From contig CAUYUJ010012558.1 of the NCBI GenBank assembly GCA_963575745.1, positions 679,281 through 743,280 of the forward strand: a DNA stretch of 64,000 nt. The letters are read 5' to 3'. This document shows, piece after piece, positions 1 through 10,174 of this stretch. The position numbers were made by a program, and so were the translations under genes. The notes beneath the pieces are model-generated. The model was not told the DNA's origin and did no database searches. It saw only the letters and a program-made list of their open reading frames with translations. The DNA comes from Prorocentrum cordatum. Lineage: Eukaryota; Sar; Dinophyceae; Prorocentrales; Prorocentraceae. The first letter of the stretch is position 1; every line of letters begins with the position of its first letter.

Positions 1-285
1 ATCCCACAAAAAACAACCCACGACGACAAAAGTGAATGATCATGTTCCGGAACCAGATCTTTCTGAGCATGTCGTACGATTCTGGCTGAGCTGGTATCGA
101 GTCGATCATTTTTCCCTCTATCTGCGATCGAAGTGCGCAGTAGATTCGTCCGCGTAACAGTGCTGCCACTTCTGCTCAGCAGCATTCCAGACCCACTGGT
201 CCCCATTCTTGGCGGGGTAACGCACGTTGATGTCCCAACCACCAGCAGAGGAAGCGCCCCGATTCGGGCGAGTTTCCAGAACGGT
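1..285. other. no feature seen
   Basis: Unique-looking sequence with no convincing frame, repeat or RNA signal. Confidence 0.5.
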
Positions 286-522
286 TTAGCGGTAGTAGTC
301 GGGGGCTCCATCAGCGGATGAAGAACTTGCCCGGCACCGCGCCCGCAGGCGCATTAGATTGTCGGCACTGGCTCCTTGGCATCGGCGCAAACGGCGGCGT
401 GGGCAGCGCAGCGCGACGCGGCGGCTGCCCGGGCGGCGAATCGCAGAGGCGCCAGCCATCGCTGGCCGCGACTGCATCAGCACGCACCAGCACCGCAACA
501 GGTCGGGGGAGCAGTCGATTGG

Positions 523-1056
523 TCACCGGATGCGTCGGTGGCCCCCCGTTGCATCTCCCGGCCCGGCATGTGCGACGCTGCCGGCTGAGCCTACTGCGTC
601 CTCCATCGCATTCGCAGCCCCATAAGAAAGGTCCGCGTGGTCCCCGCCAATCAGCACCGCCGGCTCTGCAATAGCAGCGTCGGCCGTCTGCTGAGCCTGA
701 CGTTCAATCTGTGATTGGACCTCAGCAGCGACAGCCGCGACGTTCATGTCAACGTCTGTTTGAGCTCTGGCACCGGTCAGACGGCTATCAGACCTCCCAC
801 GGTGGTTGAACGTTCGAAGGATGCCGAGGGCAGACGCGGCAACACTGCGATCATGCTCGGCGATCAGTTCGTCCCAGAATTCGGCGTGATCGCCGCGCGT
901 CTTTCGTTTCGTCCAAACTGGCCCGCAAACTAAGTTACGCAGGCCTGAACCGAATGCGACGCCTTTCGTACTTGGGGCGCAAGATTGAACCCCAAATCCT
1001 CGACGCACTGCCCCAACAAATCTGAGCCTCAGACCGCCTCTCCTTTTTGCGCGCAA
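523..1056 (-). CDS. unrecognised 177-codon open frame, probably a gene remnant
   Basis: An open minus-strand frame of 177 codons. The middle third is Ala/Gln-rich and could form a helix or coiled coil (around VAAEVQSQIERQAQQTADAA). I recognise no domain. Shorter minus frames lie on both sides: 286-498 downstream and 1029-1226 and 1255-1659 upstream. This is the pattern expected of one coding sequence broken by frameshifts or introns. The plus strand also has open frames here, and GC-rich DNA keeps frames open by chance, so the reading is an inference. Function unknown. Confidence 0.25.
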   Translation of the reverse strand: MRAKRRGGLRLRFVGAVRRGFGVQSCAPSTKGVAFGSGLRNLVCGPVWTKRKTRGDHAEFWDELIAEHDRSVAASALGILRTFNHRGRSDSRLTGARAQTDVDMNVAAVAAEVQSQIERQAQQTADAAIAEPAVLIGGDHADLSYGAANAMEDAVGSAGSVAHAGPGDATGGHRRIR

Positions 1057-1254
1057 GGGTCTCTCTTAATCTGCTTGGCGCAGGGGGCCACCGTCAGATG
1101 GCCCGGCCCCAGCGGCGCCTCCTCCGAGTCAACAGACTCACCCAGAAAAGCCACGCATCGTTGCCCTGCGCCTGCAATGCATCCCCGAAGGAAGTTCAAT
1201 ATTCTGGATGACCGACTATCAAACAACTGGCGGTATTCTTATCTCACAACATGT

Positions 1255-1659
1255 TCAATGGCCTTTCCAATGTGTCTTACGAAATCGTCTTCGTTCAGTG
1301 TTCTCCCCTTCTTTCAGACATTCCACCGCGCATTGGCGTTCGACCTCCTCGGCGTCGTACGCAGAGGATCCAGCGGCAATCGCCGCGGTGAGATCACTGG
1401 ACAAGTCCACAAGCTCTTGAGTCCGGGTCTCACCACATACGTTCCCTGAGAGGTTTTCCCCGAATGGCTTTATCTCCGGCGAATTAAGCCACCGCGGGCA
1501 AAATATTGCATGGAAATTTGACATGTCCGTCATCTCCGTTGCTTTATGTTTTGATGGGTATAGCAGCCACAGAATGTTGCACATCCTGCAGATCCGGAAT
1601 CGTCGGAGATGTATCTTTATATTAGAAAGCTGTGCGGTCAGGGTCGAGGTTCGCTGCAA
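1255..1659 (-). CDS. unrecognised 134-codon open frame
   Basis: A minus frame whose C-terminal half is charged and helix-like (TRTQELVDLSSDLTAAIAAG followed by Glu/Arg-rich sequence). It lies upstream, on the same strand, of the 523-1056 frame and may belong to the same broken gene. No family is recognised and no start context or splice signal could be established. Confidence 0.2.
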   Translation of the reverse strand: MQRTSTLTAQLSNIKIHLRRFRICRMCNILWLLYPSKHKATEMTDMSNFHAIFCPRWLNSPEIKPFGENLSGNVCGETRTQELVDLSSDLTAAIAAGSSAYDAEEVERQCAVECLKEGENTERRRFRKTHWKGH

Positions 1660-1935
1660 CTGTATTACATCCTCGCAATTGACCTCGTGCCTGGAAGATT
1701 ACACCAATATGGCTGATTCTCCGCGGGCGAAGGCTGAGTCTCGTCCGCGCCCTGCGTTGGTTCCGCCGATCAGCGCTTGGTTTCTAGCCAAGCAGCAGCG
1801 GTAGGAACAGTTCCACCGGCTGTCGACTTTTCCTTCGGAGCACCCCATCTTCCGCTGGGGGTGGACTGATCACCGTCAACTTCTGGCCAAACAGGAGCGG
1901 TCAATGGCGGGCGCGACATTGGCGCGGCGGCCCAT

Positions 1936-2580
1936 TCACTGTGCTGCCAGGGAGCCGGCCCACCAAGCAGCAACCTTCGCACCGTCGGTCTTCCGTTTGT
2001 TGTGCGATATGAGCATATGTTGTAAAAAGGGGTTCAAGGTATCGAAAGTATGTTTCACGGCGAATGGGCGGCTTGTCGTTTGCGTTCTCAGTCTTCCAGG
2101 ATGGAGCAGACCATGGCTCTTTTGCGAAGTCGGTAATGCCCACCCTAGATTTTGCGAGCCGAGCGTCCTTCTGTTCACTCCATTGCCTCTTGCGTTGATT
2201 GTACTGTTCAAGTTGAGATCCGCATTCCCTAAAGACACATCCTGCAGTTTGCGCCTACCCGCAACAGAAAGACCATCATTTCTTGGCTGTGTTTGCCCGA
2301 TGTGACCCCGCCTGCTAAGGCAGAGATTGATCCTGGCATCCAGACGCGTATCATTGCATGCGCGCGAGCCCTGAATCCTCGAGACTTTTGTGGCGCACTG
2401 GGGGGCTGAAGCGCAAACCCCAACGAAAACTGTGCAAGTTCGTGCAAACATCTCGCCCATCATCCGCCCATGGGCGCTGGCGCATTCCAGGGTCTGCCTC
2501 CGAGAATGCGTCGTCACCCTCAGGCGGGCAAACACATTCATCTGAATGGGGGCAGGCGACAATGGTCCCCGGATCAACAA
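1936..2580 (-). CDS. 214-codon open frame overlapping dispersed repeat family A
   Basis: A single open minus frame of 214 codons with mixed composition, unlike the surrounding low-complexity frames. Its upstream part lies inside the repeat at 2290-3010, whose second copy is near 38.5 and 41 kb. The frame is therefore at least partly repeat-derived. No domain is recognised. Confidence 0.25.
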   Translation of the reverse strand: MLIRGPLSPAPIQMNVFARLRVTTHSRRQTLECASAHGRMMGEMFARTCTVFVGVCASAPQCATKVSRIQGSRACNDTRLDARINLCLSRRGHIGQTQPRNDGLSVAGRRKLQDVSLGNADLNLNSTINARGNGVNRRTLGSQNLGWALPTSQKSHGLLHPGRLRTQTTSRPFAVKHTFDTLNPFLQHMLISHNKRKTDGAKVAAWWAGSLAAQ

Positions 2581-3010
2581 CTACTTCTTGGTTAACCCAA
2601 CGATGATCGAACCAACTGGTTTGCTATGTTCCTGGCACGTGTGCGGCGTGCCCGAAAACAATGACATTGACAATGACAACCCACTTGGGCTCACGCCCGG
2701 AAACCAAAGTTCCGTCAGGGGTCACCCGGAACATATTGTTCAGAACCACCTGATCGTGGGAAACCATAGTGTTCCCCGACTGGATTGTGTGATCCGCGTG
2801 TGCGACCCACAGTTCGCCAACGATCGCGGGGTCGAGTTGCCCTGCAAGGGCACTCGAACAGCCCTGCTTTCTGCTCAGGGCAGTGCATGTCTCCCGACTG
2901 CGACCTGATAGCAGCACCTTTGGACGTGACATGAATGGGTGCGCCGTGTTGCGATGACGTACAAATGTATCTGTACGGCGTGAACATGGGGACCATGACA
3001 GCGACGCGAA
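2290..3010. repeat. dispersed repeat family A, copy 1 (uninterrupted)
   Basis: This segment aligns by eye, in the same orientation, with two blocks at about 38420-38930 and 40870-41710. Shared DNA includes CATCCGCCCATGG (near 2460 and 38778) and a nearly gapless stretch of about 95 bp around 2840-2935 matching about 41290-41385, at roughly 60% identity. Minus-strand peptides also match: RPWADDGRDVCTNLHSFR versus RPWADDGRYVCAALHTFR, VTSKGAAIRSQSGD versus ATSKGVVIRSHAGD, and FRVTPDG versus FRVTPSE. The minus strand may therefore have coded for a protein, though the plus strand is also partly open. The element type is unknown. Confidence 0.6.
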
Positions 3011-3049
3011 TTGAATGGCCCTGGGTAGCCTGGATCAAACCAGGAATGC

Positions 3050-3727
3050 CCGGATCAAACCAGGAATCGACAAATTTTAAATACTATACTCCTCCGCAAA
3101 GCATCATCTGACAGGGTGGGGGGGGTCCTGCGCCCGACAGAGCGGGAAGATGACATGTGTCATCTTCCCGCCTGCGCTCTCAGGTTCGGCCGGCGGTTCG
3201 GCGACGTCGACTGCGCGGCCGCCCGGGCCTGCATTTTCGACCGCGCCCGGGGCGTCGGGGGCAAGGGCGGAATCAAAACGCCAACCATGAACTTCGCGGG
3301 GTATATTCCCCGAGACTGCTTCCCGCTAGCTGCGCGCATTCCCCGCCCCGACTGAGTCGGCGGGAACGGCGCGAGAACAACGGCGCCCGTTGCGCTGCAA
3401 GTCCAGCCGCGTTCACGGGCGACTCGAGGCGAACGGGAACAAGTCCCGCAATGACAACGGAGTCTGCGCCAGACGGCAGCGGCCCGCCCAGTTGCCATGG
3501 TCGCCAGTTTTCGCAGCTGGCGGCGGCCATCAACACTCGCGCGCGCGCGCCAATGGCGAGGCGGGTCTGGGCGGGGCAAGCAGGGGGGACCCGAGGCCTC
3601 TACATCGCCCAGACATGCATTGGCGCCGTGCACCGCGCAACTCCAACTCTCGAGAGCAACGCCCCCCCGGACGACGTTGCAGCTCCATTGACCTAGCGCC
3701 CCCCTTCCTGGCAGCGCCGAATCGGGG
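3050..3727. other. no supported gene; GC-rich with a short CG run
   Basis: A short AT-rich stretch near 3068-3095 is followed by GC-rich sequence. A CG dinucleotide run lies near 3539-3550 and a G-run near 3118-3125. Frames are open on both strands here, which is uninformative at this GC content. Confidence 0.4.
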
Positions 3728-4155
3728 ATGTCGCCGTCGACGGCCAGGTTGGCTCCGTCCACCGGGCAAGAGCAACTGGAGTTGAACCCGCAAGCCAGCA
3801 ATAACGAAACCGCTGTCACTGCGTCGTTCCCCCACGGAACGTACATTTGGGGTCTCGGGCGTTACTGGCGCAATGGCATGGCCATCTTTGAAATCCCCGC
3901 GCGCCTCGCTGACTGCGCCGAAGGCCCTACTGAACCCCCCAGCAGCGCCCAAGGTCATACCCGGAGAAAATGCCCGAATCTTACCCTTAGCGTCGGCGCT
4001 CTGTGTGGATACGCGCGCAAAGATGTCGAAACCGCACCCCGTGGCAACGACGAAACGCATCGAACGAAGGCTAACGCGATGATCTCCTCGATCGCCTACA
4101 GCAGCGCTGTCTCCACACTCTTTTCCCCACCCGAGTCAAACATTCCAAACCCCAT

Positions 4156-5106
4156 TCAAGTTCCGAGGCTCTCAGCATGGCTGAGAGAGATGACGCGCTC
4201 GATTCGAAGGCCCTTCGAGACTTCATCTCCCTGGACAACTCCCATCTGTCCACGACAGATGAAAAAGGGTGCTCCTCCCCATGGCGGGCTCTCCTTCGAG
4301 TTGCAATTTAGCGCGCGGGTGAAGACGAACCGAAAGGCTGCGCGGGGCGGAACTTTCCGTCGTCTCGCAGCTAGGCCTCGGAGCGGTACCATCGGCTGTT
4401 TTGATGGCAGCTCTCGGAAGCAATGTGTACAGCATGGATGCGACAGGAGGCCTTCCTGCTTTACTGCGTCTGACATTGTAGCCGGCGCAGAATCCACCGC
4501 GTCGTTGAAATTTCCCACGCGCGGGGTGAATTATAAGCGGTCTTCGCCCTTGGATCGTTTCGAGAAGTTCGACGCTTGCCAACTATGGCCGGCAAGTGCA
4601 TTCGCGCCGAGCCGCAGCGGGGCTGGGCGAGCATCGCGGCCGTCTGCCACCTCGATCTCGGCGCGCCTTCTCAACGCAGGTCTTCGGTTACACCGATGAT
4701 CAACCAAGACGGCCCAACATATGAATCGGATAAGTGTGACAGCCATAATCAAAACTTTGAAATTGTGATTTAACACCCCGCGGAAGTCTGATGGCTGAGC
4801 CATCGACCCCTGGTGGCCACTGTCGCGGATGTCCTGGAGTGCTAGCGCAGAATCGACAGCGGTCACCGAAGCGACGTTGTTTCGGATCCGTCCAAAGCCA
4901 ACGGGGAGCATGGACACCGCCCTTGCTACTAATATGTTCCTGGCCCCCTCTCTCACCGCCAGCGTTTGACTCGGGCGCAGCGCGGGCCTGGGCGACGCTG
5001 GCCGCCGCAGATTCGGCCTGCTTCTGAATTCGATCACAACCGACCTGCTTCCCAGCTTTTCAACGGGATCGCCTCCAATTTTGGGCGCCCGAATTATCCG
5101 GGGCAA
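4156..5106 (-). pseudogene. long minus reading frame with one in-frame stop; function unknown
   Basis: Reading the minus strand from 5106 to 4156 gives one frame with a single internal stop near 4531-4533. It encodes mixed-composition protein with a short hydrophobic stretch (VLIMAVTLIRFICWAVLV) near its middle. A plus-strand frame at 3728-4699 (323 codons) competes over part of the same DNA. I cannot decide which strand, if either, was coding. No motif is recognised. Confidence 0.2.
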
Positions 5107-5310
5107 CTCGGGCCCGGGGTAACTCGGGTTTGGATTCCCGGAAAAGGAACCCGAGTTAGCCCTGACCCGAGTTATCCCTGATGATTCGGGGCTCTGGACG
5201 CCCGATTTATCCGGGGTAGCTCGGGCCCGGGGTAACTCGGGTTTGGATTCCCGAGAAACGAACCCGAATTATCCCTGACCCGAGTTACCCCTGATGATTC
5301 GGGGCTCTGG
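5085..5310. repeat. 113-bp tandem duplication with internal palindromes
   Basis: Two units, 5085-5197 and 5198-5310, are near identical. Each carries inverted arms TAACTCGGGTT and AACCCGAGTTA (AACCCGAATTA in unit 2) around a GGATTCCCG core, plus outer GGGGTAACTCGGG / CCCGAGTTA arms, so each could fold into a long hairpin. Both end in GATTCGGGGCTCTGG. Confidence 0.85.
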
Positions 5311-6036
5311 CAATTTGCCTCTCTTCAGGACACATTCGGGCGCCGGCTTTTTCGCGCTGCCTGCGACGCGGGAGATCGCGCCGAAACCCCTTGCGTTTGT
5401 TTCTAGAAGTGGCGGGCCAGATAACCTTTCCTAGCCGCTCCTTCGAAGGGCTCTCAGACGTATTATTTGAGCCAGTCGGGCCAAGTGTCGCCGATCGGTC
5501 TCCGAAGTTGCCCTTCCCCTCGCCCTTGCCTCTGCCTTCCTTGGGTTTGTCCTGCCGGCCCCGCGTCGCTGGCCAAGATTCCTGCGCCGGCGCAGCGCTT
5601 GGCTTCGCGGCCGGCTGGGCCGGCTGCGGAGCAGGAGCGGCATTGGGCCCCTCGCGGCTGAAGGGGCACCCTTGGTTCTGCGTTTGGCAATTGTCCCCCG
5701 CTAGTACAATTTCGCGCGTGACATCCTTTTTTCCACTCGGCCGTCGCTGACCTTGTCCGCGGGCTTCCCCACGGGGTTACTGGGTCTAGCCGGGTCAGCG
5801 GCGGTGCATCTATTCCCGCGGCCACCTCGTTGGTTGAGCGTCTTTGTCCGACAGTCGAGGCTGCGTGCACTCCGCCCCTCTCCCCATTCGTTTACTGAAA
5901 TTGGCACAGCAAGCATGTTTCGACATCATTCCCAATATTTGCGACATTAAGTTCGTGGTGTGCCATCGCTGGTTGCATTATCGGAACGAGTTTCATCTGC
6001 TCGTGCAAGTGTTTATGGGTGGGCGTTGCCATCTCT

Positions 6037-6078
<42 letters not shown>
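6037..6078 (+). repeat. uninterrupted 42-G homopolymer
   Basis: Forty-two consecutive G residues, flanked by unique sequence. Such a run can form G-quadruplexes and is very unstable in replication, so its length may also reflect assembly or cloning slippage. Confidence 0.95.
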
Positions 6079-6081
<3 letters not shown>

Positions 6082-6082
<1 letters not shown>

Positions 6083-6420
6083 TGGGCCCCCCGTGAAGTT
6101 CACGGCGAAAGACATCCATTCGCTGCAGAAATGGCACAGTTCTTCGCCGGGGAATTTCTGATCAATCGCGATCCTCAACAGGTCCCAACAAACCGTTCTC
6201 CTGCAATGTTCATTACGCACGGACAACCCACAAGACATTGCGCGCGTAATTCCGCGTCCCGTAACCAACCGCGAAACCTTATGAGCGTCGTGCTCCATCC
6301 GGCCGACGTGGGCGACGACATGGTTTCGTTATGCCGGCAGTTTGTTATTCTGTCCCATGTGGCAAAGTTTCTCAGCCAGGTCCGAAGCGATCATCATGTC
6401 AGGACGTTCAAACTTCCCCG
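6082..6420 (-). pseudogene. short coding remnant of unknown family
   Basis: The minus frame reads coherently from about 6420 (around FERPDMMIASDLAEKLCHMG) to the poly-G tract, with one internal stop near 6340. It then continues through a Cys-containing segment (LCHFCSEWMSFAVNF). Composition is unlike the GC-driven spurious frames. It may be a third, very diverged relative of family A, but I could align only scattered positions. No domain is recognised. Confidence 0.2.
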
Positions 6421-6746
6421 GATCTCGCATGCCAACGAACACAGTGAACATAACATGCCAACAATCATGTTCTGTCATGTCACTTCATTCCGCGCGTAGC
6501 CAACTGGGACCGCAACGTGGACAGATGCGTGAACAGCATCCGCAAACAAGGCGGAAACACGGACCAGCAATGTTCCTTGCTTTTCCTGGGCATTGGTTTT
6601 CTGAGATTTATGTTGTGGGAGGGCATTTCGGTCCCTGGGCCCAGCAGCCTGTCTTGATCGAAAACTGGCCCGATGGCGAACAAAGGGGGCCATGACTTCT
6701 TCTCGACCTCCCACGCCTGACATTCAAATGTGGCGGCATTGCTTCA

Positions 6747-7250
6747 TCAAATGTTCCCTCGGCTTCCTGTGCCACGGGGCAAGAAGTAGCCCCCGCCACA
6801 CTTCGAATTAAACACGGAGTTGCTGCGGCGAGTCTTGCTCCATGCTGATGTCGCACGGTACTTTAGGTCACTTCGGCGCAAGGGTCTCTCCAGTGAGTGT
6901 CTCTTGTCGGAGACACCGCGACATGGTTTTTCCATTGACAACGAACATTCGGACCTGATATCACCTTCGTTAGTGATAGCTGAGAGGCCAAGTTTCATAT
7001 CATCATCTCAATCCATTGGTTGGCCCAATGCCGAGACAGATTCTTGTTCTCGCGTGAGCGGCTCACCCATGAATGATATAGCACGAATTTTCGGGGTGGG
7101 TTGGCCTACCAAGTTGTCGACTGTAAGCTGCACGGCCGCAGCAGGATCTCCAGTCACGTCCATCTGTGCATTGGATGCGACCACTTCGCCTTCGGCACGT
7201 AATGTTGGTGCCGCGGCTGAGAAAACACCGGTGAACAAGATGCCCGGCAA
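6747..7250 (-). pseudogene. minus-strand coding remnant with one in-frame TGA
   Basis: A single minus frame runs from 7250 to 6747 and is broken only by TGA at 7010-7008. The first 80 codons are Ala/Val-rich (around GEVVASNAQMDVTGDPAAAV) and the rest is basic and Ser-rich. A frame at 7063-7455 overlaps in another phase. The family is not recognised; the single stop suggests recent decay or a repeat-encoded protein. Confidence 0.25.
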
Positions 7251-7749
7251 ATGTGGGATGTGAGGATGATGTTCTGTTGGTCGTGCTGCTCTTCAGGACA
7301 GGCCGTATCGGCATGGCTGTGACATCCGGCAACATGATGTGCATGGGAATTGTGAGCGCGGGGGGAAGGACGACGACGCGGCCACGACACAACATACTCC
7401 CCTTTTCACTGACACCAGGTCGGCCCACGGTGCCGACCAAGTATTTCGAATCCAAACACAGCTGCGGTATAATATCATACGGCAGCGAAGGGCGGCGGCA
7501 ACGGCACAGAGACGGCTGGGGAATCTGCCAAACAACTTTCTAAAATATGCACCAAGGTGCTCAGGGTCGTGTTCGCAGCACTGCCCCCGCTGCTCTTATA
7601 CCTGGCCCGCCTTTTTCACCGTTGCGGCTATCAAGGTGCTCTGCTGGGGTGGATTCTGAGACTCGCATGAGGTGCCAGCAGCGGGCGATGCAACCACAAC
7701 AAAAAAATACGAGGGTGGAAAGGCGAACGCGCGAGGCGGGCATGTATCC

Positions 7750-8390
7750 AGTTTCCATAACCACCGTCTGGGCGTTGATCTTCGGGGGCCTCGGCGGGCG
7801 GTGGAGGTGGATCTGCGTGGGACCGAACACATCCATATCCACAGCCTGCCGAAGACACCGAAAATTGATCCCCCAGGCGGTGCTTATGGATGCAGTCGGG
7901 AACTTTTGCTTAGCGTGTCACCGCGGCGGCAACAGCGACACGCTAGTTATGTCTTGTAAACGGATAGCGCGTCGCCTCGCCCAGGGGCGGGAGACTCAGA
8001 AAGGCTCGGCACGTGGACGCTGGGAGAACCAGAAGTGTCGATTGCACGTAAGAGAGTGACCCTTCGCAGGAGTGACCTTGGGTGCGGGCCTGTTTGTGGC
8101 CCCCCGAGTGCCGAACGCGATGCGATAGTGGCGTCATGTGCGCCGGTGTTTGATTTCCCCTCGGTCCCCCCAAAAACGCGTACCACAGGTCACTCTTGCC
8201 TAGGGTCACTCTTTCGTGTAGCCGTAAGTGAGTAGCGTGATGCGCCGAAGCGTGGTGGGCCAGAACTGGCGGAGCGACGCGCTATCCAAAAGTTCCCGAC
8301 GACAACCATAACCAACGACAGGGGATGGATCTTCGCGGGCCTCGGCCAGCGGTGGAGATTGACATGTCTGGCCCCTACCTGCCCCGATAT
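7750..8390. repeat. fold-back element with nested inverted repeats
   Basis: The block at about 7818-7915 matches the reverse complement of about 8281-8375, ending in the shared CGGGAACTTTTG. A related block at 7756-7830 matches 8305-8385 directly (GATCTTCG, GGGCCTCGGC, GGTGGAG). Short arms AGAGTGACCCT (near 8053) and AGGGTCACTCT (8204-8214) are inverted. A small hairpin, TTAGCGTGTC / GACACGCTAG, sits near 7910-7946. No protein is coded. It fits a fold-back or miniature transposon. Confidence 0.6.
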
Positions 8391-8744
8391 GCGACGCGCA
8401 ACCCGAGGCGCGTTGACACCGAACCCAACACATGCATTCAAAACGTCAACCTGGGGCGACACGTCCGGCACAACGCAGGCCAACCCGCTAAGTCAACACG
8501 CGAAGTGCGCAACCCGGACCCTGAGGAACACCCGAAACAAAAAACGACAAACCCATCAAGGAAGGCTGAACCCCTCCCCAACGAAAAGGGATTATTTCTT
8601 CAGCGGCCCGACTGCACGTGCTGCGTGTCAGCACGGGCGTACCAGGGCAGGTGAGCCGCCTCGACACTGTGCCCAAAGGCGGCCAGGCACGCAGACCTCC
8701 TGCGGCCCCTTCCCTACCTCAGGCCTCCAGCTCCCCCTCTCTTC

Positions 8745-9232
8745 GAGCCGCAATGGCCCTCTCGCACAGACACCATCACTTCCCTCCTCCCTCCTGCCCT
8801 CCTTCCCCTACTCTCCTGTTCCGCACATCCCCCCCCTACACTCCCTCCCCCCTCCCCTCGCCCGCCCCCTCCTCCGGGCACGCACTCTCTTCCCACCTGC
8901 TATCCCCCTGGCAAGGCGCAGGCATTCTTGCGTCCGCAGGCCGCTGCCAGGCGTTCAGCGCCGCCCTTCCTCCCCCCACTTTCCCCCCCCATCCTGCTCC
9001 TTCCTTCGTCCTCCCTCCTCCTCCCTCCCTCCTCCTCCAGCCCGCTGTCCTCGCGGGGGAGGGGGGTCTGGAGGAAGGGGGCCTCGCTCATCACCTCGCT
9101 GCCAGCCAGCAACAGCGCCTCCAACCGCCCCAGGACCTCGGCGAGGAGGAGGAGGAAAGGAGGAGAAGGAGGAGGAAATGAGGAGGAAAGGAGGAGGAGG
9201 AAGAGGAGGAGGAGGAGGAGGAGGAGCGAGCG
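8745..9232. repeat. polypyrimidine tract switching to polypurine
   Basis: About 8745-9050 is CT-rich on the plus strand (TCC/CCT motifs), and 9055-9232 is GA-rich (GGA units). The two arms are roughly complementary and could pair. Frames through them give only Pro/Ser- or Glu/Arg-rich sequence. Confidence 0.8.
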
Positions 9233-9252
9233 TTATCAATCGGTCTCCCCGC

Positions 9253-9567
9253 CTAGGCCGCCTGCCGCACGGAGCCTCTCAAGCACGTGGTGGCGTCGTC
9301 CAGGTGGATGCTGGAAGAGTCGAAGTAACCGTCATAGCCGAAGCAATCGTCAAACTTGTCGTGATTGTAGGAGCTGTCCGAGCGAGCAGGCAAAGCGGCA
9401 CGAGACCGCGCCGACGGCGTTGAAGAACAGGACGGGGGGGAGGAAGGCGACCACGAGGAGCGCGCCACCGAAAAAGAAGACGCACAACAAGCGCACCCGC
9501 ACGGCGGGAAGGCGGAGAGGAGAAGAGAGGAACCGTACCGAGGGCATCGGTCAGGGTCGGTCGGCAC
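9253..9567 (-). CDS. C-terminal part of the membrane-protein pseudogene
   Basis: Two overlapping minus frames belong together. The frame 9350-9547 carries two hydrophobic segments (LLCVFFFGGALLVVAFLPPV and a Cys-containing helix). The frame 9253-9567 then continues with a polar Tyr/Asp/Ser-rich tail (around NHDKFDDCFGYDGYF). One frameshift near 9370 joins them. This looks like the cytosolic C-terminus of the polytopic protein upstream. Confidence 0.35.
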   Translation of the reverse strand: MPTDPDRCPRYGSSLLLSAFPPCGCACCASSFSVARSSWSPSSPPSCSSTPSARSRAALPARSDSSYNHDKFDDCFGYDGYFDSSSIHLDDATTCLRGSVRQAA

Positions 9568-9685
9568 GTAAGAGGTGAGGTTGTCGCGCTTAATCAGGAT
9601 GGACGGGCCCTGGCCGAAAGGACGGACTACCCACCGCTAGGCAGCGCCATTGTACTCGGATACAGCACACGGCACGCCGTTGAGT

Positions 9686-10174
9686 TCAGGTTTCTTCACC
9701 AATCCCGTGACGCAGCATTTGCACCCCCCTGGAGAAAATAGTCAGGATCGCCATCAGGATCTGCATCTGGAGCTGCATGCTGACTACTTGCAGCAACATT
9801 CGGACCAACACGACGAACGAGAGAAACTGAAAGAGGGTCATGGAGTTCATCTCGCGATACTTCCCTTTCACCACCAGACGCTTCAGGAACAGCTCGACAA
9901 TCGTGAGGAATTTCACGAGGACGCGGGCTTCCCATCGGAATTCTTGTTGCTTGCCGCCACGCCCTTGGTCATCAGCGTTAGCGTCATGTAGCCCTTGTTC
10001 AGGAAGTAGCTGCGCAGCGCCTTCAGGGGGAGGCCGCCCAGCGCCGTCAGGTGGATAATGATGTCCCACAGGAGGCTCGCGTGCGTGCCGAGCGGGATCA
10101 GCAGCGGCAGGAACTGCAGCAGCACCGTCGACGTGAGGCCGGAGCCCCGCAGGGGGGTGAAGTACAGCGGGCAC
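9686..10174 (-). CDS. membrane segment of the pseudogene, second frame
   Basis: Codons from about 9930 to 9690 encode LVKFLTIVELFLKRLVV and FQFLSFVVLVRMLLQVV followed by a Met/Gln-rich helix, giving two or three membrane spans. This continues the 9913-10665 frame after a frameshift near 9930. The N-terminal part of this frame is out of phase and not meaningful. Confidence 0.35.
   Translation of the reverse strand: MPAVLHPPAGLRPHVDGAAAVPAAADPARHAREPPVGHHYPPDGAGRPPPEGAAQLLPEQGLHDANADDQGRGGKQQEFRWEARVLVKFLTIVELFLKRLVVKGKYREMNSMTLFQFLSFVVLVRMLLQVVSMQLQMQILMAILTIFSRGVQMLRHGIGEET

Noticed and set aside
8359-9578. Long overlapping plus-strand frames (354 and 216 codons) rich in Pro, Ser, Arg and Lys
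   Set aside because: They follow polypyrimidine and GGA tracts; all frames are open and the products are low-complexity.
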